Positions 7,214 to 18,053 of a stretch of 51,470 nt of DNA are shown piece after piece. The stretch is from Palsa-1233 sp031367105. Its GTDB lineage: Bacteria > Gemmatimonadota > Gemmatimonadetes > Gemmatimonadales > GWC2-71-9. How positions within the stretch are numbered: the stretch's first letter is position 1; each line of letters begins with the position of its first letter. The DNA is taken from assembly GCA_031367105.1 (NCBI GenBank), contig JANLPG010000161.1, positions 1 through 51,470 of the forward strand, written 5' to 3'. The position numbers and the translations under genes were made by a program. The notes under the pieces were generated by a model. The model did not search any database. It had not been told where the DNA came from and worked only from the letters and a program-made list of their open reading frames with translations.

Positions 7214-8773
7214 CTAGCTTCGCGGCCGGAACGGCGGTCGCCCGCCCCCACCCCGCAACGGCCCACCGGCAGGCCGCTCACCCGGGCCCCGATCCACTCG
7301 CGCTGTCAACCGCCGCCGTCGAATCGTCAGGCCGGTCAGCTTCTCGGCGATCCGGTCGGCATCCGCCGCAGGGACTTCCACCAGCGTGAAAGTATCGCGC
7401 AGTTCGACCCGGCCAATGAGGGATCGGTCCAGCCCGACTTCTTTCACGAGCACCGCGACCAGGTCGCCCACGGTCGCCTCATCCTTCTTTCCGGCTCCGA
7501 CCCAGAGCTTCGCCGTCGCCACGCCCCCGACCGGCGTGGCGCTCTGTACCGCCATCGCCCCCGTGGCCGGCAGCGCCTCGCGCCGTCCCTCAGCGCCGCG
7601 CCAGAGCCCGAAGAGCGCGGCCGCGACCGCTTGTGGCTCGAACCGTTCGAAGAGCGGGGTGAGGGCGTACAGCCCCACCGCGTCGGTGCCCTGCTCGATC
7701 GCGGCAGTGATGGTGCCTCGGAAGCCGGCGTCGCGACGATGCAGCGCGGTGCTGGGCGATTCGAGGATCACCGGTCGGCGCGGCGCCGCGGTCCGCGCGA
7801 AATATCCCTCTGTTCCCGGCGGCACCAGCAGCACCACCTCACCCGCCGCGGTGAGCGCCCGCAGTGTCTCCAGGCTCGGCGGATCGTAGCAGACGATCGT
7901 ACCGCCGTCGGGAATTGACTGCGCGACCACGGCGAGGCCGTCGCTGACGCCACCCAGTGCGCTCCGCAGGAGTGCGTGATCGCGGCTGTCGGCGGTCCAG
8001 ACGGTCAGTCGATGCGGGTCGGTGGCCTCGAGCAGGGCGGCGACGGTGGCCGATCGGTTGGACCAGCTGGAGGGGAGCGTGCGAACCGGGCCAGCGGGGC
8101 TGCGGTCGCTCTCGGCGGCAGCTGCCCCGACGATCAAGGCGCGGCGGGCGTAGCGCTCCACCAGGCCGTCACTCCCCTCCAGCTGCTCGGCGCGCGCGGT
8201 GATCACGATCCGTTGCGCGTCCTTCGGCAGATCCTGCAGCAGGACGGCGATCGCCTCGTCGGCATCCCAGTCTTCGGGCCAGGCGAAGACGATCGCCGCG
8301 ATCCGGTCGACGCCCAGGGTGGACCGGGTGTGGAGGGTCAGCGCGGTATCGGGGGAGGCGACCAGGACGTCGACGGCGTCGGCCTTGAGTCGGCGGGAGG
8401 CACGCGAGGGGCCGTTGGCGGCCTCGATCCGGAGCGCCGTGCCGTCGGCGAGTGCCGCGACCAGGGCGCCGAATTCCGGCACGAGGGCAGGGGCTGTCAG
8501 CACGAGCACTCGGGCGCCGTCGTTCCGGGCGGCGAGGCCACCGATCAGGCCCGCCACGATTGGTCCCGCATACGCCGGGGCCGGCGGGAGGATCGCCACG
8601 AGGTTGGTGCCCCGCAACACCGGGGGCAGCACCGCGCGCACCAAGGCGTCATCCGCTTGCCACCCCAGACGCATCACACTGGCGGCCACAGCTGGCACCA
8701 GGCCCCACGCTTCAAGATCCGACACCCGTTCCTCGATTGTCAATTCGTTCGCACGCGGTGCTCCGACTGGCAA
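7214..8773 (-). CDS. Degenerate DEAD-box helicase-like protein with DbpA RNA-binding domain
   Basis: This roughly 519-aa protein has the shape of a DEAD-box RNA helicase but lacks its catalytic residues. The Q-motif region is recognisable (LEAWGLVPAVAASVMRLG). The P-loop position reads AILPPAPAYAGP (residues 60-71) with no GKT. Motif Ib is ASPDT, motif II is FAWPED instead of DEAD, and motif III is ITA. The C-terminal part (about residues 415-490, GRVELRDTFTLVEVPAADAD onward) matches the DbpA RNA-binding domain used to bind rRNA, and is followed by a Gly/Arg/Pro tail. The start chosen is TTG 8773, with GGAGG eight bases upstream. The longer open frame upstream is antisense to the aminotransferase. 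ATP hydrolysis is unlikely; an rRNA-binding scaffold role is inferred. Confidence 0.8.
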   Translation of the reverse strand: MPVGAPRANELTIEERVSDLEAWGLVPAVAASVMRLGWQADDALVRAVLPPVLRGTNLVAILPPAPAYAGPIVAGLIGGLAARNDGARVLVLTAPALVPEFGALVAALADGTALRIEAANGPSRASRRLKADAVDVLVASPDTALTLHTRSTLGVDRIAAIVFAWPEDWDADEAIAVLLQDLPKDAQRIVITARAEQLEGSDGLVERYARRALIVGAAAAESDRSPAGPVRTLPSSWSNRSATVAALLEATDPHRLTVWTADSRDHALLRSALGGVSDGLAVVAQSIPDGGTIVCYDPPSLETLRALTAAGEVVLLVPPGTEGYFARTAAPRRPVILESPSTALHRRDAGFRGTITAAIEQGTDAVGLYALTPLFERFEPQAVAAALFGLWRGAEGRREALPATGAMAVQSATPVGGVATAKLWVGAGKKDEATVGDLVAVLVKEVGLDRSLIGRVELRDTFTLVEVPAADADRIAEKLTGLTIRRRRLTARVDRGPGERPAGGPLRGGGGRPPFRPRS

Positions 8774-8899
8774 ACTACTCGCCTCCGCGGGCCCGGCCAA
8801 GCGCTGCAGCGACAGTCGGCGCGGTTGACACAGGGTAGTGAGAGGCAAAGGTTTCCCCCGCCACCACCCCCCGACACTTCCAGCCGGATCCGAGACCGC

Positions 8900-10105
8900 A
8901 TGCCGTTTCGCCTGTCGCCCAACCTCGCCCAGCTCAAGACTTCCGAAACGGTGGCAATCAGCACCGAGGCGAAGCGTCGGAAGGCGGCGGGTGAGGACGT
9001 GCTCGATCTGGGCGTCGGGGAGCCCGACTTTGCGACGCCGACGATGGTGGCAGAGGCGGGAATCGAAGCGATTCGTGCCGGCAAGACGAAGTACCCACCC
9101 AACGTCGGGATCATCGAGCTGCGGCGCGCGATGGCCAGGACGCTCTCGGGGATGAGTGGCGGTCGCACGGTCGACCCGGAGCGACTGATCGTCAGCAACG
9201 GTTCGAAGCAGTCGCTGTTCAACGCCTGCTTCTCCCTCTTCGGTCGCGGCGACAGCGTATTGATTCCGTCGCCGGCGTGGGTGTCGTATCCGCAGATCGT
9301 GCATCTGACCGGTGCGGCGCCGGTGCTGGTGGCTGGCGATCCGGAGTGGGGGCTCAAGGTGAGCGTGGCCGACCTCGAGCGTCACCGTGACGCGACGACC
9401 CGCGGGCTGATCATCTGCACGCCCTGCAATCCCACCGGTGCTGTCTACACCGGTCCGGAGCTTGCCGCCATCGCCAACTGGGCCGGGGAGCACAACATCT
9501 GGCTGATCAGCGACGAGATCTATCGGCGGATCCATTACGGCGCCGGTCCTGCGCCGTCGCTGTTCGACTGCGACGACAGCGTGCTTGACCGCAGCGTGGT
9601 GATCTACGGCGCCTCGAAGGCCTACGCGATGACCGGATGGCGGATCGGGGCGGCCTATGCGCCGCTCGAGGTAGTGCAGGCGATGGCAGCGCTGCAGAGT
9701 CACACCACGACCGGCGCGAACCAGCCGGCAATGTGGGCGGCCGCCGAGGCCTTCGGAAATCCCGCCGTTGACGTCGAGGTCGACCGGATGGTGGCGGCCT
9801 TTCGCCGGCGGCGGGACTATCTCGTCGCGCGCTTTCAGGATCAGGCGCCTGGCGTCGAGTTTGTCGAGCCACACGGTGCGTTCTACATCTTCTTCCGCGT
9901 CGACGGATTGTCCCACGGGATGGGCGGAGCGCGCTTTTGCGAACGGCTGATGAAGGAGGAGGGCGTGGCGCTGGTTCCCGGGATCGCCTTCGGCGATGAT
10001 CGCTGGGTGCGACTCTCCTACAGCGTGTCCGACGCCGACCTCGAGGCGGCGTGCGATCGGTTGATGCGCTTCATCGACCGGTTGGGCGCGTCGGTGTCGG
10101 CCTGA
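8900..10105 (+). CDS. Pyridoxal-phosphate aminotransferase, class I/II (AspAT subgroup)
   Basis: This 401-aa cytoplasmic PLP enzyme transfers amino groups between an amino acid, probably aspartate or an aromatic/branched residue, and 2-oxoglutarate. It has LGVGEPDFATP near the N-terminus, CNPTGAVY at mid-protein, ISDEIYRRIHYG (PLP-ring aspartate), the Schiff-base lysine in YGASKAYAMTGWRIG, and a C-terminal RLSYS with the carboxylate-binding arginine. These are the marks of the aspartate/prephenate aminotransferase type. The ATG at 8900 is preferred because homology starts with MPFRLSPNLAQLK. Its stop overlaps the next start as TGATG, coupling it to the unknown gene and the nuclease cluster. 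Exact substrate is not determined. Confidence 0.93.
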   Translation: MPFRLSPNLAQLKTSETVAISTEAKRRKAAGEDVLDLGVGEPDFATPTMVAEAGIEAIRAGKTKYPPNVGIIELRRAMARTLSGMSGGRTVDPERLIVSNGSKQSLFNACFSLFGRGDSVLIPSPAWVSYPQIVHLTGAAPVLVAGDPEWGLKVSVADLERHRDATTRGLIICTPCNPTGAVYTGPELAAIANWAGEHNIWLISDEIYRRIHYGAGPAPSLFDCDDSVLDRSVVIYGASKAYAMTGWRIGAAYAPLEVVQAMAALQSHTTTGANQPAMWAAAEAFGNPAVDVEVDRMVAAFRRRRDYLVARFQDQAPGVEFVEPHGAFYIFFRVDGLSHGMGGARFCERLMKEEGVALVPGIAFGDDRWVRLSYSVSDADLEAACDRLMRFIDRLGASVSA

Positions 10106-10608
10106 TGGCGCTCGAAGTCCACGTCCTCGCACTCCCCGGCCCGCTGCCGGCGTTCGTGTGGCGGCGCGATGTCGAGACTGACATCCTCAGCGGCGGCTTT
10201 GCCACGGCACCGCACGGTGCCGGGTATACCGGCACGGTGGAGCTCAACGACGACGAGGGGTCGATCGCCGTGCTCGACGTCGCCGGAGGCATCCTCTGCG
10301 GTCTCGACATCGTGGTCTGGCCCGAGTTGGCCACGCTGCCCGGACTGGCGGCGCCGGTGGAGGCCCGCAGCGGCCAGATCGTGGTGCCGTCTCGCGCGGC
10401 CAAGCGGGGAACGTCGGCGCTGGAGTTCGACGCGACCCTGACGGCGTCGGCCGATCCGGGCGAACGGACCTTCCATCTGCGGATCGGCATTCGTCGGCCG
10501 GTCGAGGCCATCCGCGTCGCCGACCACTTCCTGGTGGAGGTCGATGCATCGCAGCGGCTCGCAGGGTTCTGGCTCGAGGAAGTTCCTCCACCGCCCGACC
10601 TCGCCTGA
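10105..10608 (+). CDS. Uncharacterised 167-aa protein upstream of nurA
   Basis: I do not recognise this protein. It is 167 aa, opens MALEVHVLALPGPLPAF, and is predicted soluble. Glycine-punctuated alternating hydrophobic stretches such as SIAVLDVAGGILCGLDIVVW suggest a mainly beta fold. There is no signal peptide, metal motif or nucleotide loop. Its ATG overlaps the aminotransferase stop and the NurA-like gene starts 21 bases downstream, so it should be co-transcribed with both. The codon and base character is like that of its neighbours, with no sign of transfer. It could be an accessory to the NurA-HerA machinery or belong to the aminotransferase; position alone cannot decide. Confidence 0.75.
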   Translation: MALEVHVLALPGPLPAFVWRRDVETDILSGGFATAPHGAGYTGTVELNDDEGSIAVLDVAGGILCGLDIVVWPELATLPGLAAPVEARSGQIVVPSRAAKRGTSALEFDATLTASADPGERTFHLRIGIRRPVEAIRVADHFLVEVDASQRLAGFWLEEVPPPPDLA

Positions 10609-10629
10609 TCGCGCGACCCGCGCGCGCCG

Positions 10630-11559
10630 ATGCCTCCCTCCCCGTTCACCAGTCTGCGTCGCCGACTCGCCCTCGCCGGTGGTCGGCCCAGCGATGCTCC
10701 CGCCGAGGCCGCCCAGGGTCGGCGCGGTGACGCCGGATATCGGCCGGCGCAGCTCCTGGAACTCCCGTTGGCGTACCACGCCCTCGGAAGCGCCGTCGCC
10801 TGGGAGGAGGATGTCGCTTTCCTCGATGGGACCCAGCACGTCGAATTGGTGGGGTATCTCGGAACCGCACCGGTGATCGCGGCGGTGGTGCGTGCCGGCG
10901 TGCGACTGCGTCGGGCACGTCGGCTCACCGCCTCGGTCACGGCTGTGCGGCGAATCGTCATCGCGCGCCCCGAGACCCTGGCGCAGCTCGATCCGCTGCT
11001 GGAGAGTCACGAGGCAGTCGCCACCGATGCCGACGATCCACCCCATCCGATCCGCGATCTCGAGCGCGCCAACGCCGTGGTCGATCGAGTGCGCGGCGAC
11101 CTGGAGATCCGGGTGGCGCAACAGTTCCGCGCCGGTGACGGGCCCGCGACCTGGTTGATCATCGACGGTTCCCTCAGTGCCAGCCCCGATTGGGCGAGCG
11201 ATTCGCGGATGCTCGGCGTGGTCAAGAGTCACGCCTCCTTGCCATTCGAGGGCGCCGAACTCGAGCGCTACCTGACGCTCCCCGTGGGCCACCGAAGCTC
11301 GGTCTTCGCGCCGCAGAGCAGCCGGGTCGCGCCGGTGTACGCCTGGGGGCTCCGGCTGCGCGAGTTCGCCGGAAAGGATCTCTTTCACGGCCTGGTCCGA
11401 ATCGAGGCCGCTGCGACCGACGCCACGTTGCGCTCCGCCACGCTCCTCTCGCGCCACCTGCTCGCCGAGCGTGCGCCACTCGCCAACGATGCGCGCTCCG
11501 ATCGGCTGTTGTACGGCATTCACGACGTCGAGCGCTTCCTGCGCGCCCAGGGAGCGTAG
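10630..11559 (+). CDS. nurA: NurA-like 5'-3' nuclease
   Basis: NurA is a metal-dependent nuclease that works with the HerA hexamer to resect DNA ends. This 309-aa protein has the NurA pattern: a first acidic motif FLDGTQHVELVGY (D66), a helix with IRDLERANAVVDRVRGDLE, a second acidic motif WLIIDGSLS (D179), the strand LGVVKSHA, and a C-terminal YGIHDVERFL carrying Tyr295 and His298. These correspond to the family's D...E...D...Y...H catalytic set. The assignment is strengthened by the herA-like gene starting 3 bases downstream. The first 40 residues are poorly conserved in character, and a later start would not remove any motif. Confidence 0.82.
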   Translation: MPPSPFTSLRRRLALAGGRPSDAPAEAAQGRRGDAGYRPAQLLELPLAYHALGSAVAWEEDVAFLDGTQHVELVGYLGTAPVIAAVVRAGVRLRRARRLTASVTAVRRIVIARPETLAQLDPLLESHEAVATDADDPPHPIRDLERANAVVDRVRGDLEIRVAQQFRAGDGPATWLIIDGSLSASPDWASDSRMLGVVKSHASLPFEGAELERYLTLPVGHRSSVFAPQSSRVAPVYAWGLRLREFAGKDLFHGLVRIEAAATDATLRSATLLSRHLLAERAPLANDARSDRLLYGIHDVERFLRAQGA

Positions 11560-11562
11560 CCA

Positions 11563-13500
11563 ATGCTGATACTGGGGCGCGTGGTCGCAACCGAATTGAA
11601 GCCGAGTACGCCGCACCAGTTTCACTTCTGGACTGCGCGCGATGCGACCCTCGGGATCGGAACGATCGTGCGAGTGGAAGGCGACAATCGCACCGTCTAT
11701 GGCGTGGTGATGGAAGGATTTGCCTACGCCGACCTGGCGCGCCCGCTCGACGCCGTGATCGGCGCCGATGGCGATCCTGCAAATGTCGCGAGCGAACCGA
11801 CGCTTCGACCCGAAATCCGGCTCTGGAGCGCTGCGGTGCTCCGGCAACTCCCCGAGGAGCCGATGCAACCGGTTCCGTTCGGGGGCGTGACCCTCGCCAG
11901 TGACGCCGATGTCCGGATCGCGCTGCGGATGGACTCCTATGTGCGCGAAGACGCATCGACCGGGATCCCGGTGGGCGTCTATGCGGCCGGCGGCCTCTCG
12001 GCTCCGGTGCTGCTCGACGCCGATTTTCTCCTCGGCCCCGAAGCCGCGCACCTCAACATCACCGGCGTATCCGGTCTGGCGACCAAGACCAGTGCGGTGA
12101 CGTTCCTGCTCTCCAGCATCTTCCAGACGTTTCCGGCGGGGAAGGGGACGGTGGCTGCCGTCTGCTTCAACGTGAAAGGGCCCGATCTCTGCTTCCTCGA
12201 TCAACCGACCACGCTGGGTGAGGATGATCGCGCGCTCTGGCATCGACTCGGATTGCGCGCGACACCGTTCGCCGATGTGACGGTGTTCGCGCCCTACAAG
12301 CCCGATGGCGTGAATCTCAACACCCTGCGCAGCAATGCCGCTCTGCAGGCAAACGTCGCGCCGCTGGTATGGGGACTGCGCGAGGTGCTCGACTACGCCG
12401 AGGTGGTGCTCAACCGCGATGACGTCGACGCCAAGGCCGATGCGCTGATCGACTTCCTTGCCGAGCGGGTGGTCGGGAAGCGGTTCGAAGCGACCGAGTT
12501 GCGCGGAGCGGCGTTCGAGGTCCAGAGCTTTGCGGATCTGGATGAGTTCTTCCTGGCGATCTTCCAATTCCTCGAGGCCAATTCGCGCGGGGCCGAGGTC
12601 TGGCGCACGCATCACGTCGCCACGATCCGGAAGATCCGCAACCGCCTGGGCAACATCGCGACGCGGTCGAAGGGGCTGGTGACCGACGCCGGTGCTGCGA
12701 ATGACCTCCCTTGGGGTGCTTTTCGCGATCGCTCCATCACGGTCGTGGATGTCGCAGGGGTCGATCCCCTGGCCCAGGATCTGGTCTTTGCCCGGGTGAT
12801 TTCCAAGTTGCGGGAGCATCTGGAGCGGCGGGATCTCGGGGTCGATCATATCGTGGTCTTCGTCGACGAACTCAACAAGTACGCCGCTGCCGACGGCCCC
12901 GATACCTATGTCAAGAAGATGCTGCTCGATCTCTCCGAGCGCGGGCGATACCTTGGACTGGTGCTCTTCTCGGCCCAGCAATTCCGTTCCCAGGTCCTGC
13001 GCCGGGTCACCGGCAATGCCGGCACGACGGTGTACGGCCGGATGGACAGCGATGAGCTGGCGATGCCCGCCTATGCCACGCTGTCGCCTGCGGTCAAGGC
13101 GAAACTTGCCGCGCTGCCGAAGGGTGAGCTGATGCTGCGGCATCCGCATTTCACGCAACCGATCTTCGTCCGCTTCCCGCGCCCGGCGTCGCTCTCAGGC
13201 CGGGAAGGGGTGGAGCGATTTCCGCCGGCAGCCGATCTCCCCTTTGCCGAGGCGGTGGTGGCGCGACTCAAGTCCCTCGATGCCGCCATCCCTGCCGATG
13301 GGGTGCGAACGGCAATTGCCGGCCGACCGGAGGCAGAGGTGCGCCGGGCGCTGAGTGCGACAGCGCAGCGGCGGCCGGACGACGTGCTCGCCTTCTTCCG
13401 CGGCTGTCTCCGGACGACCATCCCGGCCACATCGGTGGAACCGCGCCGCGGGATCGCCCCGCTGGCGCGCGACGACGATGACCCGTTCGCGCCCTACTGA
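11563..13500 (+). CDS. herA: HerA-like DNA translocase ATPase (DUF87 family)
   Basis: HerA is a hexameric FtsK/VirB4-type ATPase that pumps DNA into NurA. This 645-aa protein has an N-terminal beta-barrel-like HAS region (LGRVVATELKPSTPHQFHFW through VYGVVMEG). The P-loop at about residues 168-177 reads GVSGLATKTS, with the lysine kept but GxGK replaced. Walker B is at about residue 433 (IVVFVDELNKYA), followed by FSAQQFRSQV and GNAGTTVYGRM, the sensor/arginine-finger region. Length is somewhat greater than that of archaeal HerA (about 500-600 aa), because of a 100-aa insert rich in charged helices after the P-loop domain. It lies 3 bases after nurA and 4 bases before sbcD, so one operon is very likely. 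Confidence 0.85.
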   Translation: MLILGRVVATELKPSTPHQFHFWTARDATLGIGTIVRVEGDNRTVYGVVMEGFAYADLARPLDAVIGADGDPANVASEPTLRPEIRLWSAAVLRQLPEEPMQPVPFGGVTLASDADVRIALRMDSYVREDASTGIPVGVYAAGGLSAPVLLDADFLLGPEAAHLNITGVSGLATKTSAVTFLLSSIFQTFPAGKGTVAAVCFNVKGPDLCFLDQPTTLGEDDRALWHRLGLRATPFADVTVFAPYKPDGVNLNTLRSNAALQANVAPLVWGLREVLDYAEVVLNRDDVDAKADALIDFLAERVVGKRFEATELRGAAFEVQSFADLDEFFLAIFQFLEANSRGAEVWRTHHVATIRKIRNRLGNIATRSKGLVTDAGAANDLPWGAFRDRSITVVDVAGVDPLAQDLVFARVISKLREHLERRDLGVDHIVVFVDELNKYAAADGPDTYVKKMLLDLSERGRYLGLVLFSAQQFRSQVLRRVTGNAGTTVYGRMDSDELAMPAYATLSPAVKAKLAALPKGELMLRHPHFTQPIFVRFPRPASLSGREGVERFPPAADLPFAEAVVARLKSLDAAIPADGVRTAIAGRPEAEVRRALSATAQRRPDDVLAFFRGCLRTTIPATSVEPRRGIAPLARDDDDPFAPY

Positions 13501-13504
13501 TCCA

Positions 13505-14685
13505 ATGCGCATCGCCCACGTCGCCGACCTCCACCTCGGTTTTCGGCAATACCACCGACTCACCGAGCGCGGCCGCAATCAGCGCGAGGTCGACGTCGGC
13601 AACGCCTTCGAGCGGGCGATCAGCGGCATCATCGCCGCGCGCCCCGACGCCGTGATCGTGGCCGGCGACCTCTTCCACGCGGTGCGACCCACCAACTCCG
13701 CGATCCTGCTGGCCTACCGCCAGTTCGCCCGGTTGCGCATCGCGCTCCCCGACGCGCCCATCGTGGTGATCGCCGGGAATCACGATACCCCGCGCTCCAG
13801 CGATACCGTCTCGATCTTCGGACTGTTGCACGAACTCGGGCTGCACGTCGCCCTCGACGGCGCCCGGCGTTTCACCTTTCCCACGCTCGACCTCAGCGTC
13901 CTCGCGGTGCCCCATCAGGCGCTGTTCGAAGAGCCGCGACCGGGACTCGAACCAGCCGGGCCGGAGCGCCACCAGATCCTGGTTCTCCACGGCGAGACGC
14001 CGGGACTCTTCGGGGATGATCGGAGCGTGGCGGAACCGGGTGGCGCGCATCTCTCCGAATCCGACCTCGGCAGTGGCGCGTGGAGCTATGTCGCCCTGGG
14101 GCATTACCACGTGCAGCACGAAGTGCACGAGCGGGTCTGGTACTCCGGGGCACTGGAATACGTCAGTCCCAATCCGTGGGGCGAGTTGCACGAGGAGCGT
14201 CGCCGACGGATCAGCGCCAAGGGGTGGCTGCTGGTGGACCTCGCCACCGGCACCGTGACGCGCCAGCCCATCGACCCGCCGCGTCGGGTGCTCGATCTGC
14301 CCGCGCTCGATGGTGCCGATCTCGCCGCGCCGGAACTCGATCGCCTCCTCGCGGAGGCGGTCGAAAGCGTCCCCGGGGGCATCGCCGAAGCGGTGGTTCG
14401 CCAACTGGTGCGCAATGTTCCGCGGGCGGTGGGTCGCGAGCTCGATCACGCCAGAATTCGCGCCTGGAAGGCGGAGGCACTGCACTTCCAGCTGGACCTG
14501 CGCCGCCCCGAATCCCCGGAGCGGAGGGTTGGCAATGCGGCACCGGGAAGGCGCCAGACCCTGCCGGAGATGCTCGAAGATTTCCTGTTCAAGCGCCCGC
14601 TGCCTGGCGGAATGGATCGCGCGGCGTTCGTCACCGAAGGGGTCGAAATGCTCGCCAGCGTCGCGCACGACCGCGAGGAGAGCTG

Positions 14686-14686
<1 letters not shown>
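13505..14686 (+). CDS. sbcD: Mre11/SbcD DNA double-strand-break repair nuclease
   Basis: This 393-aa manganese phosphoesterase is the nuclease half of the Mre11-Rad50 (SbcCD) complex, which opens hairpins and protein-blocked DNA ends. The five phosphoesterase motifs are clear: ADLHLG at the N-terminus, VIVAGDLFH, VIAGNHDTPRS, LHGETPG and LGHYHVQH. A C-terminal region of about 100 aa after the phosphatase core would bind Rad50. The ATG at 13505 is 4 bases after herA. The stop overlaps the sbcC start as TGATG, coupling expression of the two subunits. No unusual residue changes were seen. Confidence 0.95.
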
Positions 14687-17086
<2,400 letters not shown>

Positions 17087-17100
<14 letters not shown>

Positions 17101-18049
17101 TCGCACGGTGGTCGGGCCCGAACTCGTGCGAGCGCGCGACATCGATCCGCTCAACCGCGTCTTCTCCGATGCCTTCACCGACCGCTATCGCAAGGACGGA
17201 CTCTCCGGCGTCCGCGTCCCGTTCCTCAATCCTGCCATCTGGCAGTTCGCCATCGCCGATGCGGGCGACGGCGCGATGCTCTGGCGCGACGGACGCGGCG
17301 AACTGATCGCCTTCAATATCGTCCACCGGTCGGGCGGCGAAGGGTGGATGGGGCCGTTGGCCGTGCGCCCCGACCGCCAGGGGCAGGGACTCGGTCGCCA
17401 GATCGTGCTGGCCGGGGTGTCGTGGCTGGAATCGCAGGGAGTCACCACGATCGGTCTCGAGACGATGCCGCGCACCATCGACAACATCGGCTTCTACTCG
17501 CGACTCGGGTTCGTTCCCTCGCCGCTCACGATCACGCTGCAGCGCGAGGATCCGCGCCGCGACCTGGTGGCGGGGGAACGGCTCGGAACGCTCGGCGGGG
17601 ACGCGGTCCGGCACGCCATTGCGGAGTGTCGCCAGCTCGCCGACGGTGTGCTGCACGGTGTGGATTTCACCCGTGAGCTTGAGCTGACGCTCGAGCAGAA
17701 GGTGGGCGACGCCACCCTGCTGCGCCGGCCCTCGGGTGCCTTGCGGGGCTTCGCGCTCTGGCACACCGTCCCGCTCGCGCACGGCCGCACCGCCGACGAT
17801 CTGCGCATCCTCAAGCTGGTCGCCGAGGACACCCCCGCCGCCCTCGAAGTGATTGCCGCAGTGGAGCACGAGTCGGCCGCGCTGGCGCTGCCGCGGCTTT
17901 CGCTCCGCTGCCAGACGCGCTACGGCGACCTCTACAGCGCGCTCGTGGCCGACGGCTTCCGGGTGCAGTGGACTGACCTCCGACTGACACTCGCAGGGAA
18001 GCCGGAGCGCGAGCCGCGCGGGGTACTGTTGTCGAACTGGGAGATCTGA
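17087..18049 (+). CDS. GNAT-family N-acetyltransferase
   Basis: This 320-aa protein carries an acetyl-CoA-dependent N-acetyltransferase domain in its first half: WMGPLAVRPDRQGQGLGRQI is the pantetheine-binding R/QxxGxG/A motif, followed by MPRTIDNIGFYSRLGFVP, the typical C-terminal strand of the domain. The second half (about 150 aa) looks like a second GNAT-like or substrate domain without a clear acetyl-CoA loop. The start at ATG 17087 (MWRPDRTVVGPEL) lies inside the end of sbcC with a 14-base overlap, implying coupling to the repair operon. The acceptor molecule is unknown. A role in DNA repair is not implied by the domain itself. Confidence 0.85.
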
Positions 18050-18053
18050 CCTG

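Noticed and set aside
10018..13158. A 1046-codon open frame on the minus strand across the nurA-herA region
   Set aside because: Its translation is low in hydrophobic structure and rich in Arg/His/Gln/Gly, as expected for antisense frames of GC-rich genes, while the plus strand holds clear NurA and HerA motifs.
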